NCBI GenBank assembly: GCA_950295325.1
Contig: OX485803.1
Coordinates: 8,122,001 to 8,186,000 of the forward strand
DNA length: 64,000 bases
Reading direction: 5' to 3'
Source: Polytrichum commune
Taxonomy: Eukaryota; Streptophyta; Polytrichopsida; Polytrichales; Polytrichaceae
Under the pieces are notes generated by a model. It worked only from the letters and a program-made list of their open reading frames with translations, was not told where the DNA came from and did not search any database. The stretch's first letter is position 1. Each line of letters begins with the position of its first letter. The position numbers were made by a program, and so were the translations under genes. This document shows positions 38,396-50,612 of this stretch, in pieces.

Positions 38396-39220
38396 AAACC
38401 TTATTATATACATTATCTTATGTCAAAGAGAAAGTAAAGAAAATCTCATACTAGACATTGATGTTTGAAGTACAATGTATGTATTGCATCCCAAGGGCAC
38501 CCATGGTGCATATTTGAACTTAAACCTTCAACAATATCAACGTGTTTAACTTATTCAACTAATGCACTTGAAGAATTAGTTAATTTTAGATAGAGCCACT
38601 TTTGACATGATTAGGTAAAAATGAATAAATGTAGCTCAAATATGCTTCTTTTTCTTTCTTTTTGCTTGTAGAGTCTAAGTTTGGGCCTCTTAAGCACTTT
38701 AAAGGCGTTAAAGAGAAAGGGACTCTTCACTTTGACCTCTCATAACTTTTGCATCACAAATCCAATTCAAAGACTTGAAATCAAAATCTTTGTGATAGGC
38801 AATTGCTAAATGGACAATATAATTTGCGAGTTGATCCAATGCTCAAAATCATACGTGGAGTTGGCAACACCCACCATGATGCAATTTGTTTGCGAGCGAT
38901 GTCATGTTCATGAGAGCACTTTAATAAATATGATATCTAGTGTCACTTACTATTTGAAGTCACAGAATGCTATATCTTTATACTATTTATGTAGTTTTTT
39001 TACCAAATAAGGATGTTAGTGTTCTATATTGTATAAACAACCAGTTTGACCTTTGTTGGCAAAACACAAGATATGCAGTAACCATTTATAGCATTACATA
39101 ATTCCAAATAGTAAGTGACACTTAATATAGAGTAGTTAGTGTAGTACCTATTACAATCCTAGTTGTTCAATCTCTTTGCACATGATATGAATTTGTACAA
39201 CATAACACAAATAAGTACTA

Positions 39221-39248
39221 TATAATAATAATAATAATAATAATAATA
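39221..39248. repeat. (TAA)n microsatellite
   Basis: Uninterrupted trinucleotide run of about nine units seen directly. Confidence 0.9.
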
Positions 39249-40520
39249 TGCTTGGATTTAAGAAAATAATGTTTTTAAGTGAAATTGATAACACCATGTT
39301 ACTCCAAAGAATAATGTGCACTATTCACCAAAACCAATCTAGTTACAAGTTAATCGATCAAAATGAGAGGGGGCGGGGGGGGAAACTTGAAAGATTTGGT
39401 TTAAAATATTGCATAATTATGCAAAGTAGTCAGGTAGGAAAGCAATTGGGCACCCTTCTATAATTTGAGAAGACCTAAATGATCACTTGAAGCAAAAACG
39501 AGTCTTCACTTTAACCTCCTATAACTTTTTGTATCTCAACTTTGATTACGAAGCTTGAAATGATAATCTATAAGGTCCATGATTGTTGGTTGGAGGAGAC
39601 CAATCCCGAATCATATGTCCCAACAATCAAAAAATGTTTGTGGAGTTGGAACACCCCCACAATAGGGCCACATACCTCACATATCAACAACCATGCAAAA
39701 TGTATGTGCAAGATGTGGCATGAATGTAGCAATTTTGATTAGGATGTGCCATCAGCAATGTCCAAGGAATTTTTTGGGCATAATCAATCTAGATCCCGAG
39801 TTTCCAAGTCCAATTGGTTACATGTTCCGATTTTTTCAGTTTTTTCTTAATTAATTTGAGGTATATTCCACAAATTTCTTGTAAAATGATCGGTACTCTT
39901 CCTGAAAGCCTTGAACTTCAACCAGTTATTTCTCAAACTCAACCGGCTCATGTGTAACTAGCGGTCGGTTCTCCCCATTCATTGGCCATCCAAGTGCTAC
40001 ATAAGGTGATTTCTATCACATCTCTCTCGTCTTCTTCACAAGGAAGGCTACGTGTGAAGGTTCCAACAGTTACTCTGTTGGTTTGATTAGGTACCAATCA
40101 ATAGAGTGTCTATCCTCAACATAGGAGAGTAGTATTGTCCAGTGGGCACTGAACCATTAACATTACGAACAAACACTTTATTCACACTAGCCTTGCAAAA
40201 GGACTGGAGTTTTTATTTATCTCTCGCTATGAAGGTTCAAAGCAAAGCACACTCATTATTCTTGACAATGACGAATAAGAGTTAGAAAGGGTTTGGGTTT
40301 GGTAGGTTGGTGCCTTTGGAGAAAGGGAATTGTTGCATGCGCGCACACCTTCCATTCATCCAACAAACACAAGAACAAAACCATCTTGAAATAGTGTATC
40401 GTACTCTTGAGATTCTATTTTTCATGTTGATTTGACGTTGAAATTAGCTTCAAAAATATCAAAATGGTGCATATTGCAACGCTTTGAGATAAATTAATCA
40501 TTAGTTTGTAGGGAAAATAT

Positions 40521-40769
40521 TTTACCATTGATAAGATATAGGTGACCCTAAACTACCGAGTGATAGTGGGGAGGTACCCATTTTTGAATGGAGTGGTTGT
40601 AATTTCATTCCCGCTGTGAAATCTTCTCTTTACTTGACGGAAAAAAACCAACTAAGTAGGCAGTAAACCCCACCCTGCACCAAGAGGATTCTTGAAGATG
40701 GAACAGGCTCAAATTCACATCAGATTGCCTGACGTTGGTTATTTATTCATTTATTTACCATTGATAAGA
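40521..40769 (+). mobile_element. tRNA-derived SINE, copy 2 (plus strand), with 16-bp target duplication
   Basis: The direct repeat TTTACCATTGATAAGA is perfect at 40521-40536 and 40754-40769. The body is similar to the SINE at 33171: ACTACCGAGTGATAGTGGGG, then CCCGCTGTGAAATCTTCTC, then TACTTGACGGAAAA. The B box has decayed (TTGTAATTTCATTCC in its place). The 3' part diverges from copy 1 and ends TTATTTATTCATTTA. Confidence 0.88.
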
Positions 40770-43700
40770 GGTGAAAAAAAGGTATAATTTACACAACAGT
40801 TGCCTATCCTTGATGTCATTGGGGCTCTGTCAAACACTGCATGAATTGTGGGTCTTGGCACTGGTGTCCTCCTCTAAACAATTATGAAATCTTTAGATGT
40901 GGATTGAGAGTCTATCATAGTAGTAGATTAATGTAGCATACAGTGGGAAAAAAACCAGTGAGGAACACCATGTGATCCCCATAGTGATTTGTACCATTGA
41001 TGGGAAGCCACTGAGAAGGGGATGAAGATAGAGACCTCGTTGGCTTCATTTGAACAAAAATTTGGAGCGTGATTTTTTGAACCTCACCCATCAAATTCGA
41101 CTTAACTATTTGAACGTAGTGTACCCCTAAAGCTCATATATAGATGTGCATTATTATTATTATGTTGTATGTTGTCCATATTCGGCTTGAATCTGGTTCA
41201 AATGTAGCAACACGAGGAATCAATCTTGCTTGACTATTCAAGAGCTTTCCACCAAACTACTATATATTCATCACCACAGTGTTGAATATGAGAACACAAT
41301 AATGCATTCAAGATGTTGTTTGATAGAAGGTGGAGATGAAGAAGTCGATAGCAATTATTAGTGTGAAATGGTATAGTATTGTGTTGGATGCAGGTCTCGG
41401 CTTTAAAGTTTAGATTCCCAAATTGGATGGAGTCTTTTCTCAAGTTGGGATCATGAAAATCTACTGTCCAAAATGATGTGCCATAGCTGCCACTTTATGT
41501 GCACATATTATGAACTTGGTCCCCAATGTGACACCCTAAGCCCAGTTTTTACATCTCGACCGATGAAATCACTTGATTTTAAAAAGTTCTTTGAACCCGA
41601 GACTCTAGTGTAAACATGCCTTTAACTAATGCACAATTTATTTCTACATCCATTTTTGGGACACGATATAACATTATTCACTTGCTATTAGCCATTTCAT
41701 TTGAATAATATTCAGTGATAGTGCTTCACCCGAGTTTATCAGGCTCAACTTCATATAGCAATGTTGATAAGAGAATCACCATGCGGTACAATTCCCAGTA
41801 GAATATGATTTATTCTTGGACCCACCCATGCTTCATACTCAGCTGGATGATGTTATGGAGCCAACTGCATGATCAAAGCATATTCTTATCAGTTTGGACC
41901 AACCTTGAGAGATAGACCTTGAGAGAAAGCCTCATCATTTAAGGTGCATCTAGAACCTTTTATTCTATACCTTGGCTGACCAAACTTGCAAGTTTGAGCT
42001 CTAATTGTGTGTGGCAAGGACATGGTGTAATTATCTCCTTCAATTTGCAGACTACTCCTACTCTTATAGTCTAACCCTGATAATATAACACTCAATAATA
42101 TGACACCTCAATTATTCAACGCGTTTCTTGTTGACATAACTTTCTAGTGTTAATTTACCCCAATATTATGACTACAATGCCATAATATGACATTTTAAGG
42201 CCCGGTTTATCATATAATAATGGTGGTTAATGCGTGCAAGTGGTGGGACCCATACCATGATTTGCCTTGGGATCAAGGAGTAGACAGTGAATTCATCAAT
42301 GGGTCAACTCAACGTAAATCAAGTTAGTTATTTAAAACCTTGGTGTCAAAACAAACGTTGCACTTTAGAGTCTTTAGGTTTGGGTGGAGCTTGGGGGGCT
42401 GCACTCATTGTTAGAACCGGGAACCACATGTGTGCATGACCATGAAATTAATATCCCTAATATATAATATTTCCCCCTTGTAAAAATGATATATGTTCAA
42501 ATATGTAGCTAGAAAATACCCTCAAATACATACACAAGTGAAAAATAAATAAACCGTTCAAACCCCGATCATATGTATACTGTACACCAAAAACAATAAG
42601 TGAAAAATATGGCTAAAATACTCTTAGCAAAACATACTTATTTTATCATTGATGAAATCATTAACACTTGTACATTCATTGGATGGAACTCATACAAATT
42701 TGTTTCTACAATAGAAGGCATTGTAGCTAATGCAATGATGGTTTCTAACTCTACCATTAAATGATCCGTCAAATCGTAGGTCCATATTGATCCATTGTTA
42801 TTTTGATACCAAAATAACCCTATTTCCATATTGGAAGGCCGGTCCAAGAGGTCAATTGGTTGTCGGTACACAATCCACTTATTGCCAAAAAATGTGGCCC
42901 ATTTTATTGAACATTCCCAAATACCAAGTCTTGGTGGTTAATGTTTTGGCCAAATTGTTTTTTTTTCCTCTTTTCTTGACCCCTTCAACTACTCCTTGAG
43001 AGATAAATGATATTGCACAATCACATCCCCATTTCAATGACCAATAACTATCCCCAGCTCTAGATAGTCAAACTTTAAGTTTGACATACAACAAACGAGA
43101 CTTGATTCTAGTGAACCTGTCCTAGGACAACGTGAATCAAACTCGAATAAGAAAATTGGGGGTTGCATGAGCCAATGACCCCAACAAGACATGTACTGAT
43201 CATGCTCTCATATTCAGTATGACTATAGTAAGTGATGACCATCATTGAAAAACACCAACCCACTCGGTTGAATTGAAATACGGTGTAAGTAATAATGCAA
43301 AAGCAAAGGTAACGCAATGTTTGGAATTGTTGATGTTGAAGATGAGGATGGGCACCATAAACCGGTGTCCAAACACTAACTCTACAATAGCCCCCAAAAC
43401 ACCACATTTTGCAACAACAAGCTCATTATTGGAACAAGAAACAACCACAAGAAGAAGAGAATAAGAACCACCGATGACCATCCTCACTCCATCTGCAAGC
43501 TCCACAATGAGAAGCCTTTGAGTTTTCCAAAGAGTGGTCTTCCCTCTCTTGTCCTAAACCTTAAATTTCATGAATGAATGATTCACATATTAAATGAAAT
43601 ATTCATTTGGATGTCTTGTAGATTACCACTTTATTATAATTGACTTTGGGCCTAAAGGTAGAAATACAACTAGGATTATATGAATAATATGCCTAATATA

Positions 43701-43813
43701 ATTACAAAGCTAGAATAAATAATACGTATACATTATGTATATTTTGTAACCCCTAGTCACAATTAATACCCCTTTTGTGTACCCATGTAGGTCCGTACTT
43801 TTAACAATGAGTG
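40770..43813. other. gene-free stretch
   Basis: No gene seen. AT-rich sequence from about 42090 containing repeated TAATATGACA words may be the left end of the pogo-type element whose transposase relic is at 44499-45520; similar words occur in inverted orientation near 45660-45755. Confidence 0.35.
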
Positions 43814-44175
43814 CACCCCCCGAGGCTGGGGGGGGGGTAGTCATTGGTTGGAGTAGCAATATACGTGCGAACAAATGATAGGGTATTTAAAAAACATGGG
43901 GGCTAAAAATTATAAATGGACTTAAGAGTAATATAGGGTATCAAAAATGGCACTGGACATCTTTAAAGTACTATAGGGTATGGAATAATAGGTAATTTGG
44001 AATTATAAGTAATGCAAGCCATTTTTTTATTAACCCAAAGTAGAAATTTGCATAATGATAGCATCTGAAAAAAAAAAAAAATTGAAAGTAATACCCCCCT
44101 ATAAAATAGTGGTTGTTCGCACCTATATCCTTAACTTTTTAACACACTGCCCCCCCCCCCGAGCCCCGAGGGGTG
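43814..44175. mobile_element. MITE-like element with C/G-homopolymer inverted ends, ~362 bp
   Basis: The ends CACCCCCCGAGGCTGGGG and, reversed, CACCCCTCGGGGCTCGGG each run into ten or more G, and inverted similarity goes on inward to GTGCGAACAA on both sides (about 43865 and 44115). The interior is AT-rich with repeated TATAGGGTAT. No target duplication could be fixed, so the superfamily is unknown. Confidence 0.6.
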
Positions 44176-44498
44176 GATGTTGAGTATTTAGGGATTGGTA
44201 GATCTACATACTAGAATTTTGAAGTTGTTGATTTCTCTTTCTTGATTCAAAAGTTGCCCTCACACTTGAAACTCATATCTCTCTAGATTGGAAATTTCAA
44301 TCCTTGCAGACATATACTTCTAGAATTTCCAATGCCACTCTTCATTCTCTTGGCTCCGAGGTATCGGTAGTCCTAAGTGGTGAATGCTTTTCATTTTGGT
44401 TATAATTTCAACAATTTTAGTGTTGATGACCACATCTGCACACAAAATAACTTGCACACAATTTGGTAAGCACTAACCTCCTTTGTATTGGTTATGGA

Positions 44499-45520
44499 AC
44501 TCGAAGATGTTTACAATATGGATGAGATTAGTTTATTTTATTGTGCCGAACTAAGCAAGACACTAGCACAAGGAAAAGTTCATGGGCGCAAAATTTAGAA
44601 GGATTGTCTCATTCTTGCTCTTGTTGTAAACACGACAAGCATTGACAAGATGAAACCCATGATTATTTCAAATCTCTACAGCCAAGATGCTCTGGAAGGT
44701 GGTTGCCAACATATAATGTGTGGTGGTTTGCAAACCAAATGGCCTTGATGACATCATATGTATTTGAGAATTAGATGATGAGCCTGAACGTACATTTCAA
44801 ATCTCAAAAGTGGAAGGTACTTGTAATTATGGACAATTATGCTATTCATTACCTTAAGCATGTTGATAAGGGTGATCATTTGGTTTTTCAACCTTGAAGT
44901 TGAGCAATGTTATTATTATTTTCTTACCGCATAATGTTACAAGTGTAGTACAATCATGGGATCATGGAATAATTGCCTCGTTCAAAGTTCAGTATAAGAA
45001 GTAGCTTTTGGAATGGATTCTCTCTCATTTCGATTCTCCTACTACTCAACATGACTTGAAGGAAACAATGCCTAATGTAAGTCATGCTATTATGTGGTGC
45101 TCTCAAGACTGGAGAGAGATAAATCCCCAAATCGTATGAAACAATTGGAGGATGCTCAAGGTCGTACTAACAAACTAGAGAGTTGATTTTGCCATGGATG
45201 ATGAATGTGAGAAATTGGGAATAAAAGAAGCAACAAATGAATTGGCAAGGCTCATTTCCTCTTTGAATTTTGGAAGTGAAGAAATTCCTATTGAAGAATA
45301 TGTGTAATTGGCAGGAAAGGACATTGTTGATGTAGAGTACAACATGGTTGAGTTGGTGGATTTGGCATGGGGTAGAGAAATCCATTTGGGTTTACATTTG
45401 AATGAAGAGCCAATGAAGGGGAATGATGTGGATGACCAACCAACACCAATAATCAAGGTTCCTCAAGCCCGTGAATATGCCCAATTACTATCAAATTTTG
45501 CAGTGGAGCATTCTATATAA
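44499..45520 (+). pseudogene. second pogo/Tigger-like transposase relic (DDE core and tail)
   Basis: Several frames together read as the second half of a Tigger-type transposase: first Asp in VYNMDEISLFYC (about 44505), then TLAQGKVHGRKI, ILALVVNTTSIDKMKP, second Asp in VLVIMDNYAIHYL (about 44815), third Asp in VVQSWDHGIIASFKVQYKK (about 44955), LLEWILSHFDSPTTQHDL, and an acidic tail ending at the TAA at 45518-45520. Stops (near 44598 and 45002) and frame changes kill it. The N-terminal DNA-binding half is not found. It differs in sequence from the copy at 13.3-15.1 kb and lies in the opposite direction, so it represents another family. Confidence 0.8.
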
Positions 45521-47220
45521 TAACACTCCATATTGTATGACGTTGTGAGTATGTTCCTTTTAATGAAATTGCTCTTTCATACTTATGTATTGTATCTTCA
45601 TTGTGTACACGAATTGACATTTTACATTGAAGTAAGCTATTTTCTTGAAAAACGTTGATGATACGACATTTGAGGCCAAAATGCCATCTTATGCAAAATA
45701 CCACATTTAGAAAATATAACACTTTCTTGAGTGACTCAAACCTGTCATATTAAAGGGGGAGCACATCAAAGAAGGGTGGGTGACTCGCACGCTTTTTTAG
45801 AAGGTTCCCCCAACGGTGCAAATCCTCATACTTGCACATGAAACCTACCCGAGTTCCTAGTTTTGGACCCAGTTGTAACATTACTTGTGTGATGATTGAG
45901 GGCCTTCAAGAGTAAAGACTAGTGTAGGGCTCAACTGGAAGATGGAAAGAAAATGGGAGTGAAGGGCACATCTAGGGTGGACTCTAATAGCCGAGTCCTT
46001 GCCCACATCAACACCGCATGTTCTCGGAAGACTTTACAAGGAGGCTTTTGTAGTACATGGACATGTATGGAAAGAGAAAGATCCAAATACATTAAGGTGG
46101 AGTTGCACCTACGATCATGGTCTGTGGACACTTTGGGAGCTTTTCAATTTTGGAATATGGAAGGTTATATTGTTGTACTTGGAATCCATGTGAATTTCTT
46201 ACGATTTTCAAAGGAATAGTTGCATATGTAATGTATTTATTCGGAGGTCTGAGTATGGTAGATGTTTTGTGTAACAAATATATAATGGTCGTGCCAAGTT
46301 ATAAAAATATGTTGTGTTGTGTTGTGTTGTGTTGTGTGTGTGTGTGTGTGTGTGTGTGTGGAAGGTGGGTAATGTGAAAAGCGCCTATTCAAGTAAAATG
46401 CACGTATCAAAAAGATAACTGTTACAAGTTATCTATGATTATTTTTTCTCCGAAGAATTTAAGGGGTACCACCTTGACTCCATCCAAAACAAGTTCATCT
46501 CTCATTTTCCTTGTTTAACTTTGCTAATGTGCTCAAAAGAATAAAAATAAAAATGATCAAACCTCTCTCTATATATATATTGAAATGGAAAAAACTACTA
46601 GGTGTGTTGCAAGGGTCAAAACTCCTCACTCTCATGTCACATGAAGGGGCATGTTTCATGGCACCCACCATGGGGGAAGATGAACACATATAGAAACATT
46701 ATATAGCATTGGGAATTTCTAGTTTATCCCAATCAACCCCTAAAATCTGGCCATAGCCACCAATTTAGTCTAATGGGACCTACTTGGCGCGACTTAACAA
46801 CAAAATTATGAGGGGCGTCATTACCCCCAACCCACACGGTTGTTGTCACAATTAAAGGGGAAGTGAATAACCACACACATATGTACTTCTCGTTCATGCA
46901 ACAAAAAATCCTGAAATAGTATGCAGTATGAAGACTACTTTATTTAGTGAATTGAAAGTGGAGCTAATTTCAAAGACCCTAAATTAGTCTAGTCAAATAC
47001 ACTTTAGACGAATCGAGGTTTTGTCATGGATAGACGAGGGCACACTCGTATGCAATAGTTCCCTCTCAGCATTATTGCAAAAACAAAAAAAACAAAGTTC
47101 ACATGTGGAATAGTGACTCATACAGACCTGATGTTCGTTTTCCCTTTTTGTTGTTCTACGAAAGTTGTTCTTTATTTGAGAGAATTGACTCGTTTTGCCG
47201 TGCATGATGTTTTATGCAAC
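45521..47220. other. gene-free stretch
   Basis: Holds a GTGTT/TG-rich run at about 46312-46360 and an eroded copy of the dispersed repeat at about 46875-46995. No gene recognised. Confidence 0.5.
46312..46360. repeat. (TGTGT)n/(TG)n simple repeat
   Basis: GTGTT pentamers run into a TG dinucleotide tract; seen directly. Confidence 0.9.
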
Positions 47221-47323
47221 AAAGGAATGGCCTTGGGGGTCGTGGATTATGGGATTGAGGGCGCAAGTGCCGTTGAATCCCATTTCATTCCATAATGCAC
47301 GACCCCGAAGGCCATTCCCCTTT
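47221..47323. repeat. 103-bp imperfect inverted repeat (foldback) upstream of IPUT1
   Basis: The left arm from 47221 (GAATGGCCTTGGGGGTCGTG...ATTATGG) pairs with the right arm ending at 47323 (CCATAATGCACGACCCC...GGCCATTC). About 36 bp match with two mismatches and one small bulge, around a ~34-nt loop. It lies about 0.7 kb before the IPUT1 start codon. Confidence 0.85.
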
Positions 47324-48007
47324 ACTGTTGTTTGTTGCGCGGTGTGTGTACGGGGAGCCGGCGATGGCGATAAGTTCCTTACTCCTCGATGAAGCCCACA
47401 TTTGGAGTTGGGGAAGAGTTGAGGGAGGTCCGGGAGATTGTTGAGGAAGGAGGGAAGAAATGAGGAATGAAGGCACTGATCCGCCGCTTCATTCGCGCCT
47501 CGATTCCTGGGACTCCCATCCAACTTGCGCTGGAGTACTGATCCTTTTCGTCTTAATACCTACGCCTCAGTTACTCCCTTCCCACTACAGTACTGTTTTT
47601 CTTTTTCTTTTGGAAACTCACCGTGGGAGTAAACCTAAGTTACCTAACTACGTCCGCTCCAACGAGATCCACTCCGCGAAGTTTTTGATTTCAGCCATTT
47701 TTATTTTGCCTTCTCATTTCGGCTTCTTATGATAGCAGCTCGTGTCGCTGCAGAGGTTTTCCAGTTACGCTCATCAAGAATGAAAGCGATTGAGGTCGCT
47801 TTTGTGACATTAGAAGTCGCCTCTCGGGCATCACAGACATTTCGGACCGACTGCAGAGTGTCCGCTCACCCGGGGGGCTCTCATTGGAAATGAACTCTTT
47901 TTGAGATGCATTTTTGTTTATGAATTTTGGAAGGCGTTGCAACTAGGAGGATCAGGCCAGGCAGAGGAGTCTTGCTGGTAATCGGGTTCAATTTAAAGTT
48001 GAAGGCC
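47324..48007 (+). promoter_or_regulatory. IPUT1 promoter/5' leader region with two tiny upstream ORFs
   Basis: A less AT-rich stretch directly before the IPUT1 coding start. Two minimal ORFs precede the start codon: 47890-47904 (4 codons plus stop) and 47906-47923 (5 codons plus stop). If the transcript begins upstream of 47890 they could reduce translation. No clear TATA box was assigned. Confidence 0.4.
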
Positions 48008-50612
48008 ATGGCCATGGACAGAAACAAGATGATGTCACCGATGATGATGCTTTTGCTGGCATCGCTGTTGTTGGCGAGCGCATTGGCGACGTCAGAAGCA
48101 GTTCCCTCCGGGCCTTTGGTAGCAACATCTAAAAAGAAAAATGCGTATGCAACGATGCTGTACATGGGAACACCACGTGACTATGAGTTTTACATAGCTG
48201 CAAGAGTCATGTTGCAGACACTTGCAAGGTTCCAAGTGGACGCGGATCTCGTGGTTATTGCCTCCTCTAACGTCCCGCATGGCTGGCGAAGAACTTTGTA
48301 AGCCACTGCAATCATCATCCCTCAACATTCTTCATTGAAGTTGTTGCCACTTCTTTTTTATTTCGAATTTTGCAGCACCCGAACCTGTCCCTTTTGTTCG
48401 GTAGGCTCTGTAAAGAGCTCATGTTGAAGGCATGGGATGTATAAAGACTACTGATGTCTAATCTCACCATCTAAATACATATGCAAAGGTAACTAACAAA
48501 ATCAAGGTTGCTCCTTTCCATCGCAGGAACAACGAAGGTGTGAAGGTGGTGGTGGTTGACGATATTAGTAACCCTTACAGACACCAAGACAATTTTGATA
48601 CACGCTTTATGTTCACCTTGAACAAGATATACGCCTGGAGATTGACGGAGTACGAGCGAGTTGTCATGCTGGATGCTGACAACTTGTTTCTTCGAAATCC
48701 TGAGGAACTCTTCCAATGCGGTCAATTTTGTGCCGCTTTCATCAACCCGTGCATTTTTCACACTGGCCTCTTTGTTCTGGAGGCAAGTTACTTGATTCTT
48801 AAAGGTTATTTTCTGTTTTCTTTATCATGACTTTGAAATCATGTAGATTGATCTGCCACAGCCGGTTGCCAGCGTGAGCAAGTTCAAAATGGTATCTGCT
48901 TTGTGGACTCAGTATCTCCCTCTGAATTCATCCTCTAGTTAGTGAGCTTAAGAAAATTATTTCAGGAATTACTGCAAATTGCACCAATTAACTTTAGTCG
49001 TGAACTGCTCTTAGAGGTTTTGGCTAAAAGTCAGGAACCCTCAGATTCATCAATTAGCTTGAAGCTCGTTGTGCAGCCATCAAACAAAACGTTTAACATC
49101 ATGATGGACGACATCAACAACGGCAAGGAAAACAAGGATGGAGCAGATCAAGGGTTTTTGACTAACCATTTCAGTGACCTTCTTGACCAACCATTGTTTC
49201 ATCCTCCTGAGGATGGCTCCAGACTGAATGGCCACTTCCGACTACCATTGGGTTATCAAATGGATGCCTCATACTTTTGTAAGCGTCATTCCTGAAGACT
49301 TTCCGGTCTAGTTTCATATTTGTCCTCTGATCATGAGTGTGGAAATATTATATGCGTTGATCTGAAGTAATTCAATTGACTTCCAGATTCAGATTGTAAG
49401 GTCAGCTGCACAATGCATTTTTATCATGAATTTGAGCAATAGCCCTTTGTTTAAGATTTTGCAAGCGAATACCTGTGAGTGACACAGACAGATTCATCTT
49501 CTTACCATGTGTGCAAATTGCATTGGTCATGACCTTCAGATTTGAAGCTAAGATGGAATATTCCATGTGGCCCAAACAGTGTAATTACATTTCCCAGTGT
49601 TCCAATGTTGAAACCATGGTACTGGTGGTCATGGCCAACACTGCCCTTGGGTTTGTCATGGCATGAGAAGCGGGTGGCAACCATAGGGTGAGTACACAAA
49701 ACGTTAAGATCAGACCTCGAGTAAAGATCTTGTCTACAAGAAGAAGCATGTGAGAATAGAATTATAGAGTCCTCAGAGGTTCATGACCCCTTTTCATGCT
49801 CTCGAATTTGTACATATTTTGCTCCAAGGATGAGTGCACTTTAGGTCTTTTATTGGGACCTGGAAGTAGGAGTTTTTCTGAGTGATGCATTAAAGTCTAG
49901 TGATTCCTGACCTCAGAGTGTAGGAGTGCAAATGATGCCTTCTTGTGAATGTGATTGTAATATCTTGATTTCGAAGGGCTATCAGTACAAGGGACTCTGT
50001 TGCTTTCCTCATGCATATACTGGTTCTTGCAGGTATGGAATGGAGACACCTGTATTGATCATGGAAGCCTTGTTTTTCTTGACAACCATGGTCATCACCA
50101 GTTTTATTCGCCTGCGATACATGTCTGTAGAGAAAACTTCCCTGGTGAGGTCATGCTTCAGTAGAAAACCTTGTGCTGATCATGGACCCTTCTGCCCACC
50201 ATTGGCCATGAAATTCCTGATTCTTGTGGGAGTTGGTGGAAGCTTTCTTCTTCCCTTTTTCATCATACCAACAACTGTGCATCCTTTTATGGGTTGGGGG
50301 TTGTATCTTATAGAATCCTTCTCACTTCTGACTGTGGTCATGAGTTTGGTCCAAGTACCTGTTCTTCCAGTCTTGGTTCCATGGATAGGTGGTGTTGGGG
50401 CTCTCTTAGTCTTGGCTTCACCCTTCTATAGGAATGGTATCTCCCGGGCGTTTGGCATCTCAATCTATATTGGTCTGGCAACTCCATTTCTGTGGTGGAG
50501 TCTGAAGGAAATTTCTTTGGTGGTGGACCACAGTTCGCAAAGAGAACCGCTGATGGCTTGGACTAGTGTGAGGACAGAGCCTGTCTCAGACACTTTGATG
50601 AAAATATGTTAG
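48008..50612 (+). CDS. IPUT1: inositol phosphorylceramide glucuronosyltransferase (GT8, PGSIP6 type)
   Basis: Closest to Arabidopsis PGSIP6/IPUT1, which adds glucuronic acid to inositol phosphorylceramide in the Golgi, the first sugar of GIPC sphingolipids. Five exons: 48008-48297, 48527-48782, 49077-49278, 49540-49687, 50033-50612; 491 residues. It has a signal peptide or anchor (residues 1-30, MMMLLLASLLLASALA), a GT8 domain (AYATMLYMGTPRDYEFYIAA, the metal-binding DxD in VVMLDADNLFLRN, FCAAFINPCIFHTGLFVLE, GADQGFL, LPLGYQMDASY), WYWWSWPTLPLGLSWHE, then five or six membrane spans in the C-terminal 190 residues, as in the family. The ATG at 48008 is the first after an in-frame stop at 47921; a second ATG follows two codons later. 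Intron 2 begins GC (GAG|GCAAGT), the rest GT. No disruption is seen. Confidence 0.94.

Larger units (their letters stand above)
33387..40520. other. gene-free stretch, eroded repeats and simple sequence
   Basis: No protein or RNA gene is recognised in these 7 kb. It contains a (CTT)n run at about 34782-34806, short segments rich in GTAACACTTA like the pogo-type element ends (34900-35470), the TG repeat at 38372-38395, and a (TAA)n run at 39221-39248. The frames at 36899-37227 and similar have no coding character. Confidence 0.5.
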
